DNA of 64,000 nucleotides from Lucifuga dentata (GCA_014773175.1 VXCM01000692.1:40001-104000); one strand, 5' to 3'; positions 37,695 to 49,022 are shown, numbered from the stretch's first letter. Translations and numbers: made by a program. Notes: generated by a model from the sequence alone, not told the origin.

Positions 37695-38030
37695 ATGGAG
37701 ACGGAAGGAGAGCTTCCAGAGAGAATTAAGAGCAGCTGAGACTCGGGAAGGGAAAAATGGCTCTTTTTCTACTGATTATCAATTTGTAGAGGTCCCCTTT
37801 GTTACACATACCACAGATGTCTGATTTAGAGAATATTAATGAAAATGAAATTTAAAAAAGTCATCTATAGTTTTATTTTCCCTTCATTTCTGCCTGCTCT
37901 CAATCCTCTTTGAGCTCTCCTCCCGTTGCGTCTGTTGATTTATTCTCTGTCCTCCATTTCCTTCATCAGCTAAAATGCAAAAGGCCAAATGGAGGAAGAG
38001 AAGGCAAAAAAATAAAAGACAACTTTTTTT

Positions 38031-38603
38031 TTAGAACTTGAGGATGCGATTATTCCCAAAGTCAACAACCACAATGACTCCATCAGGCGTCACAGCCACA
38101 CCAGAGGGGCGATCCATCTGTCCAAAGCCACTCCCCTGTGTGCCAAATTTGCATAAGAAGTTTCCATTGGGCTCAAACACTTGAACTCGGTGGTTGCGGG
38201 AGTCAGCCACAATGATGCGGTTCTCCTGGTCCACGGCGACGCCCTGGGGCCTCAGAAACTGCCCGTTCCCAGTGCCCTCAGAGCCCAGAAAGCGGGCAGA
38301 TTGGCAGTCCGGTCGGATGACCAGGAGCCGGTGGTTGTTGAAGTCGGTCACTACCAGGTGGTCCTCGTGGTTGAAGGCCACTCCTCTGGGAGAGTCAAAG
38401 TGTTTCCACAGGGCCCCTTCAAAGCCATACTTGTTGAGAAAGGAGCCATCAGGGGCAAAGAGCTGCACGCGGTGGTTTCTCGTGTCCGAAACCAGAATCT
38501 TACCCTCAGAGTTGACAGCCACATCCCAGGGATAGTTGAACTGCCCATTCTTGGTACCCTTTTCCCCAAACTTCAGCAGGAACTGGCCCTCAAAAGTAAA
38601 CAC
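38031..38603 (-). CDS. trim71: trim71 last coding exon: NHL repeats 3-6 and stop (190 codons plus TAA)
   Basis: Begins [16 protein letters not shown] after a CTGACAG acceptor. It holds four NHL blades: [80 protein letters not shown]. It ends RILKF then TAA at 38033-38031. The Arg of LRPQG (codon 38250-38252) aligns with human R796, paired by pseudo-symmetry with R608, and is retained. As far as I recall, vertebrate TRIM71 usually ends RILVF, so the penultimate Lys may be a local substitution. Confidence 0.97.
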   Translation of the reverse strand: MFTFEGQFLLKFGEKGTKNGQFNYPWDVAVNSEGKILVSDTRNHRVQLFAPDGSFLNKYGFEGALWKHFDSPRGVAFNHEDHLVVTDFNNHRLLVIRPDCQSARFLGSEGTGNGQFLRPQGVAVDQENRIIVADSRNHRVQVFEPNGNFLCKFGTQGSGFGQMDRPSGVAVTPDGVIVVVDFGNNRILKF

Positions 38604-41600
38604 CTGTCAGATAAAGCAAATGACTTGGGGTTCAACATGTGTGTGTTTGGCACTGGATGTAATTTTCCTGCAAGAACTTAAACGCTGTGTGTGTGTGAGT
38701 GAGTGCCTTAGTTACTTAGTCTAAGAATGTGAATTCTAATGTGCACGGAGTTGACCCTTCAACAAAATTTCATTGAAAATATCAAATACAAGCATACATT
38801 TGTATGGCATTCAGATTTTTTTTTTTTTTTTTTNTTTTTTTTTTTTTTTTTATTAATGTATCAGTAAAATTGAATTTCAACAGAATAAGATAAGAAGTGG
38901 ATGCAATGTACTGAAACACTCTTAAAAGGTCACATAGATTTTCATACCTGAACACGGTGATTGTCCTTATCAGCCACAATGATTCGTCTCTGACTGTCAC
39001 ATGCAACCCCAGCTGGACGATCAAACTGACCGGGCCGAGAACCCAGAGAGCCAAACTTATGGTGGAAGGCACCGCAAGGCTTGAATATCTAGAGATGGAA
39101 GGAACAAAATGAAAACATGAGGTAAAATTCCTACCTCATAGGAATTATAGTGATGGATATGATGGATACTAACCGCAGCTTACATGGATGCAGTTGCTGG
39201 TAACTTGGAATAATATGAATTTGCTTTCTCTGTTTGGAATCAAAGCACTGCTAACACACAGCTAACATGGTGCTCTACCTGTATGCGGTTATTGCTGCGA
39301 TCAGCCACCACCACGTATCCCTCCTTGTCCACACTGATGCCCCAGGGACGACATAGCTGACCATCTCCCTCCCCTTCACACCCAAAGGATGACACCTGGG
39401 AGCCGAGGGACCCGTAGCTCCGCCCTGACTTCACAGCCACCTTGAAGGGACTGCCCTGGATGTGCTGGTTACACACCAACACTGACACGAGGTGCTCACC
39501 CTCGCATTTAGGCAGGTAGCTGATGGTGTACGAGCCATTCTGGTGGTCTGTCACCTCCGCTGCAGACAGGTTGCTATCGGCAACGGACATGACTACTGCA
39601 GATACGGTATCCCCACCAGAAAGGCGTGGCTCTCCGTCATGATCATACCCAGTCACGGTGAAGGAGGCAGGCTTGCCGCGAAGCGCACCTTTTAGACCTT
39701 CACCATGGGCTTTGGTGACGGGTGCAAAGGCTCCACTANTTGCCGCGAAGCGCACCTTTTAGACCTTCACCATGGGCTTTGGTGACGGGTGCAAAGGCTC
39801 CACTACTGATGAGGCCCATGGACTGGATGGCTATGTACAGCGCCTGTAGGGGACCAAGACGGAATTAGTTCACTCACTTTGCAGTTCTTATAAAGTCAAT
39901 CTGTAAGCGAAAATAGATTATTTTTAAATGATGCCCACAGGCAGCCCTGCACTGTATTAGTTCTACTCCCAGATTAAACTGAAGTCTTGTAGACTCAGAC
40001 ATCTTGTTAACAGTCCATAGTTATAGCACCCACCTGGTCAGGAGGAGTGAACATGAAGCGGTCATCTTCTTGTGGCTGCAGCAGGCCCCTGAGGGCCTTC
40101 AGTTCATGGATCTGGGTGAGCATTCGCTCCCGGGCCAGCAGCACGTCCAGGTGGCGGCCCTCATCCAGCACCTGGCTGACTGCAGCAATGGTGCTGTCCA
40201 ACTTGGTCAGACTCTGGTGCAGTTTTTCCACCTGCAGGTACAGAGACTTGGCCTTCACCTGACGAATCTTCTCCACCTGAAAAGAAAGAGAGCAGCTTGT
40301 CATGTATGAGGGAAAAAAGAAAAAGCAGGGGATAAAAATAGACGCATTTGCATTTTATTACCCTGTAAGGTGTTCCTGCTGTTTATAAATTTCACTGATA
40401 TATCCTTGATTAATGAAATTTATACTAATAAAAATAAATGGGACTTCTAGTTAAACAGAAACTAGAAGCAAGTGCTGCTGAGGAATTAAATTAATTAAAT
40501 ACTAAATTAAAACTGAGGTGAAAGTTAATTTAAACAGATTTGTTCCTTTTGAAAATTTATTGGGTTTTTTTCAGTTAAAAATCAATAAAAACTGAACCCA
40601 CTGAACCTTACACTTGTTAAATAATGTAATACCTTGCAAATGTACAATCTAAATTTACTGGGCTAATTTAATTCTATCAAATTTTATACATTTTATGTGT
40701 ACAGTATGTACTGTGTATGTGCTATTTTGTCAGAGAAAGCAAAAAGGAGAGAAATGTAAGTGCAAATTTGTCTTATGTAAATTGTGTTTGACTATCCTAA
40801 ACCAATACAATATCAAAACATCCTATAATTCCAGCATTTTACAGTTACTTATCAAGGACTGATGTCATGAAGAAAATTTCTGAAATTTAAAACCTCAATG
40901 GAAATATTTCATATTTTTTAGAAAGTCATTTTTACAACTTAACACAGCTATGGAAGCTGCTTTTGCTCCATTTATTGGTGATTTGTGGAAAAATCTTTAG
41001 GCACAACTTCCTCTTTAAACCTACAAAACTCTTTTCTTTCTACTAAACAGATAAAGAAGGTGGGTATGAATTACACAGATTGTAGAACAGCTAAGAGGGT
41101 TTTTGTTACTCCACTTTCCATCACACATAACATTTCGTAAGTTATTGTTAAAACTATAGCCTGTAACTACAATTTATCTTGCTTCTTGGTAGATAATGTT
41201 ACAGTAAAGTTACAGAGAATAAAGCATCAAACGGAGTGGCAGAACTTGAGACGCGGGGGTTGGGTTCTTACTTACCGTCACCTAACAAAAAGAATATAGC
41301 ACAATACCCTGACTGCCTCTATTGTTAGAAAGACTTTTGGTGGTAGGAGGAGAGTCCTAAAAAGAAACAAAAGAGAGGACTCCTTTGTTAATCTGTGGTA
41401 TAATTAGAGCTGCAATTTGCATCTGTGAGACTAGAGTTACACTTTATGGTCACTGAGGACAAAGACCAAGTTAGGGTTTCTTACAAGCAGACTACATTCA
41501 GTGGCTCGGCTGGAAAAACATACGGGAGGAGTTACGGTGCAAAGGGGCACAAAAAGAGTGGGACTTTAATGTAACATCTACCTAAAATACACAGATAAGC

Positions 41601-44553
41601 CAAGTAAAGTCACGTTTATTTGTATAGCTAAATATCACATGCAATAGTTCAAAGGGCTTTACAGGCCCTGGATCAAACCTCACAGCCGGCACAGCCCCCT
41701 GTCCTACATATTCACACACATTTGAATTCACAAGCACACCCGAACCCGTCTCATGTTCTAATGCCTCATTCATGCCTCTGCTGTCGTCGCACAACTGTGA
41801 AATGAAAAGATCACAGCTCTCACTATCAGAGTGTAGAAGGGCACAAGAAGAGCTCATACGTCGAGCAAGGCCAAACAAGTTCAGACAAAATTTGTCTTAT
41901 TCCAGTAATATACTGGTCTAAAGAGAAAGAGACAAATAATGGGACTTAATTGCTTTATTAGTCATATTTAGTCAAATTTATCCGGATCTAGAAAAAATTG
42001 TATCGATTGGCAGTCTGTCATGGGACAAATGTTGTATTACCTTTGAAGAAATTGACTATAATATTGAAAAGCAATCTTGGAAAATTAAGAATTTTTTTTT
42101 TTTTTTTTTAAATCCTGATCAGGATAGGCACAATTTTATGTGTTCATCGCTGGCCCATTCCTCACCCTTTCACCAAGTTTCATCAAAATCAATTCAGAAC
42201 TTATTTGAACAATATTGCTAAACAAATCAACAGACGTGGGTGAAAACAATTTCCTTGGTGAAGGAAATGAGAAAAACTGTATGTTGCTTCATTCTGGTTC
42301 TTGAATAAATGCTTTCTCCTGACAGCTCCAGGGCAGAGAAATCACAAGCAGCGTAATTTCTATGATCTTGTATGATGGAGGAGTTGTTCAGTTGACCCTG
42401 AAGGTGTTCCTCACTGGAGCTGAAGGCAGAATGCAGACCATACCCCTTTTTGTGAAGATATTTCATGGATTATATTCGTGTCGACATTTCATTCGTCTCT
42501 CCCATAAGAAACTCAGTGTGAGTGGGTTAGAGTTGTCTGTAATGACTTTATCACAGAGCCGAGTCAGGTGATAAAGAGTGCTGTGTATGGCAGATTGAAG
42601 GGGGAAAACGGGTAAATGTGAAACCCAGTGTGACACTTGGACATCAGTTCTTACACTGCATGAAGACACACACACTAGCTGTCAGATCTAAAAGAGTAAG
42701 ACATAGGGAGGTTTTTTTTCACCAGACAAAGGCAAAGCGTTTGTTTAAATTAATTAATCATGCCCCTCTTCACGTAACAACATATACTTATCCACAAGTG
42801 CACACTAACACTTATGATGGTGGAAAATGTTATAACACGGAGTAGCCCCGTTACAAGATGCGGTTTGTTTGCTGTATGTATCGGCTCAGGTGTGATTTTT
42901 CCCTCTCTACTTCACACCATCACCCAACACACAAAGAAGCATTTGTATTTTGGCTACCTAGCTGAAACTAGAAACATTCATTTTGCTTACTGCCACCATT
43001 CTACACTGAAATCAACTCCCTGACTAGTCAAAAACCTAGCAAGAGAAAGAAACATGGTCCTGCCAGTATGTGTATTTTTGACATTATATGTGGAACTTGA
43101 CGGAACCAGTCCTGGCTGTAATGAGCGCTGTTCTTTAGAGTCTTTACTGAAGGGGGTAGCTCACCTTCCACAGCAGTTCACACTCCCTCTCCTCCAGTGC
43201 TTTCTTGTGTCTGAGGACCAGGGCCTTCACTTCGGTCTGCACCACCTTAGCCTTGATCTCCACCTGCTCTGCCATGGCCTGGACCTTCTCCATGCTCAGC
43301 TGGAGGAGAAACAAAAAAATAATGATGTGCTTTTAATGATGAAGGCAGAGAATCTAGTCCTTCAAAAATACACTGCAGACTGGTTAGTGGAAGACAAAAA
43401 CAATACGTGTAATGATGGTTAAAGTGAATACCTCTCACCCTGTGGTCTAACAAAGGAACTGTGAACATGGCAACAAAGGGATGCCCAAACGCACTAAAAC
43501 ACTACTGCCTGGGCTCAGTTTTATTGCTTGGGTAGTATATAGATGAGCAATGGAAACAGGATGCAGAGGATCAGGAAACACTAAGAGCAAGGACTCTATA
43601 TGTTACACCTTCCTGTCGAGCCAATGCGCAAACACCTGCTCCGTTATTGTGATCTATTCTTTTCACATGTATGGTGGCTCCTTTGGAGGGGAAAAGGAAA
43701 TTTGGGTCAGGAATAGCCAGTCAGTTCACACTGCACAAGATGATGCAACATCCTACAGGGATGACTCACTATTCACTCTCTGCATCCAAACTCTGCATTG
43801 CAAGCACTATATTTCAAACTGTTCTCACCCTGCTAGTGCACGATACTTAACGTGTGGTATGATTGTATTTAATGTTAAGATGGAGAATGAGTTCAGAGAT
43901 GGATAAGTCTATATTTACCACTACACAGGATGGAATCGGCTAAATGGGGCTTGACAAAAGGGAAGAGAGGCACTAAAAAGCAACTACCGAAGTATAACAG
44001 ATGTGAAAATTCAAGGTTTAGGTTTTTACTATCCACAATTTGTGTTAAATGCATGTTTTTTCTTTGTCTCCATCCCCTCCCTCCCCCTCTGCTTTTTATC
44101 TGGCTTTTCCTCTGGCGTTTTCTGGGAGGTTACAGGGTGAGCCGGACCTCACAGGGACGAAGGGGAGGTGGGATAAGGCTTTCTTTGTGACATCAGCCGC
44201 AGGGATCAAAGGTCACCTAAACCACTGGAGGTCATGATTTGCGACCCCTGTTTTAAGACACATAGCGCCCACCCCCACTGCAGCCTTGGAAAGAACAAAG
44301 CCTGGCAGCAGGGTCCTTTTCTCTTTTGCCTGGCCATTTGAGATGGCCAGCTCAAGGGTCAACTAAATCAGGCCCCCAGAAAGGGAAACAGCAGGGAGGG
44401 AATGCTGGAGGAATGGGAGGGGAAGCTCACCAATACACAGTGAGCGAGGAGGCCAAAGTCACATTTTTTTCTTCTTTCATTATAATGTTTTTCCATCTTT
44501 TAATTACTGTTTCTCCACCATTTTTCTTTCTCCAACTATCTTTGCATCACTCC

Positions 44554-44597
<44 letters not shown>

Positions 44598-47500
44598 GAG
44601 TCTTTCTGTGTTTCTCGAGCATTCTCATGTGAGAGCACAGCTTGGAGCACAAAGAGACTAAATCTGACCAATCAAACCGCAGGGTAGAGAGCTCTGGCCA
44701 ACCAGCAGGTCACAAGTTCAGGGTCAGAGGTCAGGAAAGATAATGGCATAGAGTGGGTGGAAATTTCCTACCTCGGGGATAGGTGTATGGTGTGTATGTG
44801 TGTTTACATATTATCTGGCGTCAGTATTTACTCTCGTTTTGACCTGAGACAAAATGGCCAAATACAAACCAAACATCAGTGCCACAAAATACTGCCAGAT
44901 GGTCGGCGGTGTGTTTCTGGTGACTCAGCTGCATCGACGCTGGTGCTTTTCATTATTAAATAAAACGTGGATTTGCTGAGTTGAATGAGTAGTGGGATCT
45001 GGTTTCAAGATTGCATTTGACTGAGCAGATCTGTGCTGTGACAAGGACTTTCAAGAACACCCTGGATGACACATGGCCCCGCCCATTACGGTACGGAGTG
45101 TGAGGGTCATGTGAGAAAGGGATAAGTGAGACACAAACTGCTTAGGAGATGGTACATGCTAGCATGTCACATGACCTGAGTGTTTCAGGTTTCTAGTGGC
45201 TCTTCAAGGACACAACACTGCCCCCCTTCAGGAAAATTAGAAAACACTAGCCTGTGACCTATTTCTGTTTAAACTCACAGGCAATCTAGACATCTATCCG
45301 TTTTAAAAGCGATTCCTAGAGTTTGGTGAAAGCAAATTCCACTTACGTAGTTTTACCGGACTACAGGACACAAACTATGGCCATTAAAAAGTACCACTAC
45401 AACCGTAAATCATTACACTTTCATCAAAGCACTGAATTGTTCTTTTTTTTTGTTTAATCAATCAATTTTATTTAAAGTGCATAACTTGCATTTACTTTAC
45501 AACACTAAATCAATACCAATTTAGACTAATCACGGGATAAAAATGTATGTAATCTCATGAGTTATGGTGGGTTATCATCCACTGCACGACTGCTACACCA
45601 GTCTCAGATTTTGCTTTGATCAGGGTTTATGAGTAGTTGCTGGGCACAATTAGCATTAATTAGCAATTAGCATCAAATGATCCACAATAAAAACTGTTTT
45701 TCTGTAAAAGAAATGGCACCAACATTTGAGATAATTAAGTGTGACAAAGTGCTTTAACTGTAAAAATCTGTAATAAAACTGTAAAAGTTTTATTGTCACT
45801 GTGAGGACCAGATCTGATTCTTACATTCATCATTTCTGGATTAGCCATCTCAAACGCGTTTCAAGTCCCTATAAGTTGATTTTGATAGCATCCAGACTAC
45901 CACTGGTTTCAATGCCAGTCTGAAAGGTAGGAAAAACAATTGAAGTATTTACTGCTTTGGTAGTGCGATTTGGGAAATGGTTGTCAGTAACGTGACGTGA
46001 CGTATATATTCGGTTCAAACATGCAAAATCACCAGTGTAATCCTTGCTGAAACTCTGATTCAGGAAGTTTAGGTGGATTAATAGGTCATAACAGAGACTT
46101 TTAGTAGGAGAAAAAAATGTGACCACACTTTTTAATAGTGATATTTCAGAGTTTGAAAGGCCTCCATCATGTTTTAATCTGTTGAAGACTTATGCATTGT
46201 CCTACATTGCACTTTTAACTAACAGCGATGGCAGTTCCTGTCTTCAGAACTGATCCGACACGCTCCATTAATCTAAATACAAAATGTGTCAGTACGGATG
46301 AGAAATTCAAGCTTCTCATTCTGTCGTATCCAATGCAGAAAAATAGGACAATGGGTCTTTATGCGGCAGACACATTGACTTGTCATAGCAGAACACGCAT
46401 GGCAGACTGGCGCTGCAACAACTAAACAGAAAACAGCAATTCATGTTTTTATTTCCACCCGTGTCTGACAATTAAAAAGTACTGTTATGCTGTTTTAAAT
46501 CAATTTAGCTGAGGTTTAACTAAATGAGCTTTCATTTACTAAACTAGATTTAAATGGAACTGGTGTAATACAGAAAGTTCCATTTAATTAAAATATGGTT
46601 TTATTTCACAAGCCTTCATGGGTTGGAGCAACCTGTCCTTTCTCCCCTCAACCTTTCATTATCCCTCTTTTGTTTTCATGCGCATGTTTGACTATATAAG
46701 CTAGAACCTATGGGGGGGGTCCAGGAAGCTGCCACCCAATCTATAAACATGTAAATGAGGAGAGGGTGTGTGTGTTTTTTGTGTGGGTGTGAGAGTAAGC
46801 AGGAGATATGGGGGATGACTGAATGAATGAGAGGGTGAGTGTTGGAGGAAGGGCAAAGTCTTCCACTTCTTTAAAAGAGGAGGGGAGATTTTTTTTTCCT
46901 TTCTCTGGAATCCTTTAAATACCTCATCTACCCTCCCCCCATCCTCTTCTCCACTCCTCCACCCCTTTGACCTTCAGCCCTGCCCCCTCCACACCTCACC
47001 CCATGCAACCCACCCCCTTTCTGGGCCAGCTGGACACCTCTCACCCCAGGCTTCTCAGTAGGCAAGGCCTGGTCACTCTCAAGCCAATCCAAACTGATCA
47101 GCTCTAATAGCTGCTTTCTCTGCATCGAGGGAAGACGGAAAGAGACAGCTGCTCTCCTCCACTATTGGCTCAAGTCTTCCTAGGAGATGAATGAGTTTGT
47201 GTTTAGGTGTTTTGTCCTTTATAAGAATTCCCCTTTAATTAGACCCGTAATTGTGATCTAAGAGAATAGTGCAGGAAAGGGTTTGACCCACAGTTCTGGT
47301 GGATTTCTGATTATCATTTTACCTCACTGTCACTTTTATCCACATTTGATTATTGTATTTTGACTTTTTGTGCAGAGTTGTGTTATTTTAATGAAAGTTG
47401 TACATGAGTCTATATTCTGCTGTACTGGCCAGGTCCGCCTTTATGAAGCATTCTTTGGAGATTCAGTATGGATGTGTATGTCTCACCTGCACGGCTTGTC

Positions 47501-47654
47501 GTCCCTGTTGTGCATCTGCCAGAAGCTGGATGGTGATGGCCCTGCAGTCCTGCACGGCGTCTTGCAGGTAGATGAAGCTGTGGCCCATATGGCGGCCCGC
47601 GCTGCACTCCCTGCAGATCGGCACCGAGCAGGTTTCACAGAAGAAAAGAAACAC
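38031..47654 (-). CDS. trim71: TRIM71 (lin-41) E3 ubiquitin ligase / RNA-binding protein, 3' six exons, 5' partial
   Basis: Six minus-strand exons (47654-47487, 43299-43165, 40276-40034, 39843-39279, 39088-38948, 38603-38031) join in phase 0 with GT-AG introns. They encode 585 residues: the second half of B-box 2, a coiled coil, a filamin/Ig-like domain and six NHL repeats ending in NNRILKF and a TAA stop. This domain order and the near-identity of blocks such as [20 protein letters not shown] identify TRIM71 rather than TRIM2/TRIM3. TRIM71 is known as a cytoplasmic stem-cell and progenitor factor: a RING E3 ligase whose NHL propeller binds mRNA hairpins and represses targets, and a conserved let-7 target. 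The mammalian protein is about 868 residues, so roughly 280 N-terminal residues (RING, B-box 1, start of B-box 2) are missing and should lie beyond the window. A teleost TRIM71-like paralogue cannot be excluded. The filamin exon carries an assembly duplication that breaks the frame. Confidence 0.96.
38604..38947 (-). other. trim71 intron between NHL 2 and NHL 3
   Basis: Starts gtatga and ends CTGACAG, 344 nt as assembled, phase 0. It contains a poly-T run with an N at 38834 that is probably an over-counted homopolymer. Confidence 0.9.
38948..39088 (-). CDS. trim71: trim71 exon: NHL repeat 2 (47 codons)
   Basis: A 141-nt exon between a CTCTAG acceptor and CAG with donor gtatga. It encodes [20 protein letters not shown], then [20 protein letters not shown] and KDNHRVQ. 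It is exactly one blade of the six-bladed beta-propeller, bounded by introns at equivalent points (after RIQ and after RVQ). This one-blade-one-exon layout is unlike the undivided NHL exon I recall for mammals. Confidence 0.95.
39089..39278 (-). other. trim71 intron between NHL 1 and NHL 2
   Basis: Starts gtagag and ends TCTCTAG, 190 nt, phase 0. It interrupts the gene directly after RIQ, the same place in the blade as the next intron (after RVQ). Confidence 0.9.
39279..39843 (-). CDS. trim71: trim71 exon: filamin/Ig-like domain and NHL repeat 1 (166 codons after removing an assembly duplication)
   Basis: Starts after CCTACAG with [20 protein letters not shown], contains the filamin-type domain ([20 protein letters not shown] through [19 protein letters not shown]) and closes with NHL 1 ([20 protein letters not shown], then SNNRIQ) before donor gtagag. 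The assembled span is 565 nt, which is not a multiple of 3. It includes an N at 39739 flanked by an exact 66-nt direct copy (39673-39738 and 39740-39805). Removing one copy and the N leaves 498 nt, exactly 166 codons, so the frameshift is an assembly artefact. The Arg of CRPWG (codon 39348-39350) matches human R608, a congenital-hydrocephalus position. Confidence 0.95.
39673..39805. other. assembly join: 66-bp direct duplication around N 39739, inside a trim71 exon
   Basis: 39673-39738 and 39740-39805 are identical. Removing one copy and the N restores the reading frame of the filamin exon. Confidence 0.97.
39844..40033 (-). other. trim71 intron between coiled coil and filamin domain
   Basis: Starts gtgggt and ends CCTACAG, 190 nt, phase 0, between TPPDQ and ALYIAIQ. 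Confidence 0.9.
40034..40276 (-). CDS. trim71: trim71 exon: coiled coil part 2 and linker (81 codons)
   Basis: Starts after a TTTCAG acceptor with [20 protein letters not shown] and ends [15 protein letters not shown] before donor gtgggt; 243 nt, phase 0. The helical segment continues the coiled coil, and the [12 protein letters not shown] end is the characteristic TRIM71 linker before the filamin domain. As I recall the mammalian gene, this segment and everything downstream share one large last exon. Here a short intron of 190 nt follows. Confidence 0.94.
40277..43164 (-). other. trim71 intron inside the coiled coil (2888 nt)
   Basis: AT-rich, starting gtgagc. It contains a short teleost repeat tail near 41585-41690 (motif TTTATTTGTATAGC, also found at the end of the 54.9 kb LINE) and another common repeat at 42100-42270. 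No coding potential seen. Confidence 0.85.
42100..42270. repeat. teleost interspersed repeat, opposite orientation
   Basis: CACCAAGTTTCATCAAAATC, AACAGACGTGGGTGAAAAC and TTCCTTGGTGAAGGAAAT match, on the other strand, the repeat at 14085-14265. It lies within a trim71 intron. Confidence 0.6.
43165..43299 (-). CDS. trim71: trim71 exon: coiled coil part 1 (45 codons)
   Basis: Begins after CTCCAG with [20 protein letters not shown] and ends ERECELLWK before the donor gtgagc; 135 nt, phase 0 on both sides. It is rich in Glu, Lys, Gln and Ala with heptad-like spacing, as expected for the antiparallel TRIM coiled coil. It was found by reading the strand, because longer open frames in other phases overlap it. 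The flanking introns are 4187 and 2888 nt. Confidence 0.93.
44558..44595. repeat. CT microsatellite in a trim71 intron
   Basis: About 19 CT units. Confidence 0.95.
45850..46052. mobile_element. TTAA MITE fragment
   Basis: One half of the element only: internal TAAGTTGATTTTGATAG and GAAAGGTAGGAAAAACA motifs followed by a decayed right end (GGTTCAAACATGCAAAA). The opposite terminal repeat is not recognisable. Confidence 0.7.
47487..47654 (-). CDS. trim71: trim71 exon: C-terminal half of B-box 2 and start of coiled coil (56 codons)
   Basis: The exon opens after a polypyrimidine tract and CCCCAG and closes at CAG followed by gtgaga. It encodes [20 protein letters not shown] followed by [16 protein letters not shown] and RQAVQ. 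The visible B-box 2 zinc ligands are the CETC pair, the CREC pair and the final HMGH histidines. The first CxxH pair of the box must come from the preceding exon, which is not in the window. The end ([14 protein letters not shown]) leads into the coiled coil that drives TRIM dimerisation. The length of 168 nt keeps phase 0. Confidence 0.95.
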
Positions 47655-48943
47655 CTGGGGAAAAAAAAAAGAGAGGGAGACGGACAAAGTCACAAACTGA
47701 ATCTGCACCCTTCATCTTAGCTTAGCATCTTATCTTCAACAGAAGTTTATATGAACCAACAAAACACGTAATAGTGATATGAGCTCCATGTATAGTGAGT
47801 TTAATTTGTTTTGGTAAGTTGTTGTGTCTTGAAATGCTATTGCAGGCGAGTTGTGTTATGCAAGTAAATTCTAATAATCTTGGCACATTTAAAATATTAG
47901 ATTTAAGACAACCCAACACAGAAACAGATGCGTGAAGTCATGGAAAAGGTTGTCTTATTTATGTTTTATATGCTTGTGCTTTCGAGGTTATGGTCACTCC
48001 TTTTTTGCTACCCAAAAAAATAGTCGAAGACGACTGAGATATATGGACGCTCTTAGTTGGCATGAACTTGTCTGTAAACTACATCAAACTCTGTGATGTT
48101 CTGTTTTCGCCAATAAATTCTTTAGCTATCAGTGACAGCAAGAATGTTTCATTCTATGCATGCCATCACAATATGCCTAACAGCTTAAGTGGCTTCATGT
48201 CTGCAGAGAATAAAACTGTTTTAGAAAGCATTAAATTGGATATCTGTGTGGTAAAAAAGCTTGGTATGGTTCTTGATTTATTTATTAAGAACACTAGTTG
48301 CACATTACATATTCAACCAACTACTACTGCCATGTTGCTGCATCTCCTGACTGACAGGCAGAGAATAAGGCCAGGTTTATACTTGGTTGACTCTGCAAAT
48401 ACATGCGGAAGATGGCCGCTACACAGATCCTGCATTTCTAAGCGCTGGTTGTTCATGTCCTCTAGAATTAATGGTAAAATGGAAGATCCGACATCTGCAA
48501 TAATCGTGGGGGGCAGTAATGTCAATGTCTGTCACATCAGCAGCAACAAGCAGAGAAATGAGAGTTATGAGAAGCGGACCTCTGTTGTTGCCACGCCTCC
48601 TTTTCCTTTTGCTTTTTTTTATAAGTATAAAATGCAGATCTCCTCGACTGTTGCCATGTCTTTGATTACGACGTAGAGCGAAACTGGAAGTAATTTTTAA
48701 AGTGTTCTGGTGCATGATTTGTGTTTCACACCGTATGCTGCCCCCTCCTACTGAATAGAGTATTTAATCCTCCACATTCACATAGTACACACTGGTACAC
48801 AAGTACCAGTACCAATACCAGTACACAAGTAAGTACCAATACTCACGTAGCAAACCTGTAGTAAGAGTTGCTCACAAAGCAACAGCTGATTACTGGAATA
48901 GATTATTTCAGTATCACATGTGTTTGAGATACACAAGCAAGGC

Positions 48944-49022
48944 AAAGGACCATACTGGTGATTTTGCATGTTTAAGCCCAATAAATAGATAAATAAACAA
49001 ACATACATGGTATGGTCCTTTA
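48944..49022. mobile_element. miniature derivative of the TTAA MITE (terminal repeats only)
   Basis: AAAGGACCATACTGG and a GCATGTTTAAGCCC stretch are followed within about 60 nt by CATGGTATGGTCCTTTAA. The whole interior is missing and replaced by an AAATAAACAA-type run. The left TTAA is absent. Confidence 0.7.

Larger units (their letters stand above)
34100..38030 (-). other. trim71: putative trim71 3' untranslated region (extent inferred)
   Basis: About 3.9 kb directly downstream of the stop codon. I see no recognisable transposon, no credible open frame and no microsatellite here, in contrast to the repeat-dense sequence left of 33 kb. Mammalian TRIM71 transcripts have 3' UTRs of several kilobases. 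The segment holds let-7 and miR-125 seed matches on the mRNA strand. The polyadenylation site is not fixed: AATAAA motifs on the minus strand at 37877-37872, 37944-37939 and 33762-33757 are all possible. Poly-T tracts around 37501-37533 (with N at 37517) and a duplicated 63-nt block (37144-37270 around N 37207) inflate the length slightly. Confidence 0.55.
43300..47486 (-). other. trim71 intron after the B-box exon (4187 nt)
   Basis: Holds a CT microsatellite (44558-44595), a fragment of the TTAA MITE (about 45850-46050) and a pyrimidine-rich stretch near 46920-47000. No exon seen. Confidence 0.85.

Noticed and set aside
38181..38681. Open frame of 166 codons on the plus strand opposite the NHL exon
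   Set aside because: It is the antisense shadow of the GC-rich trim71 last exon. It has no family resemblance and continues across the intron boundary.
48062..48676. Open frame of 204 codons on the plus strand
   Set aside because: The longest open frame in the window, but composition is ordinary AT-rich sequence, no domain is recognisable and there is no supporting splice or repeat context. Probably chance.
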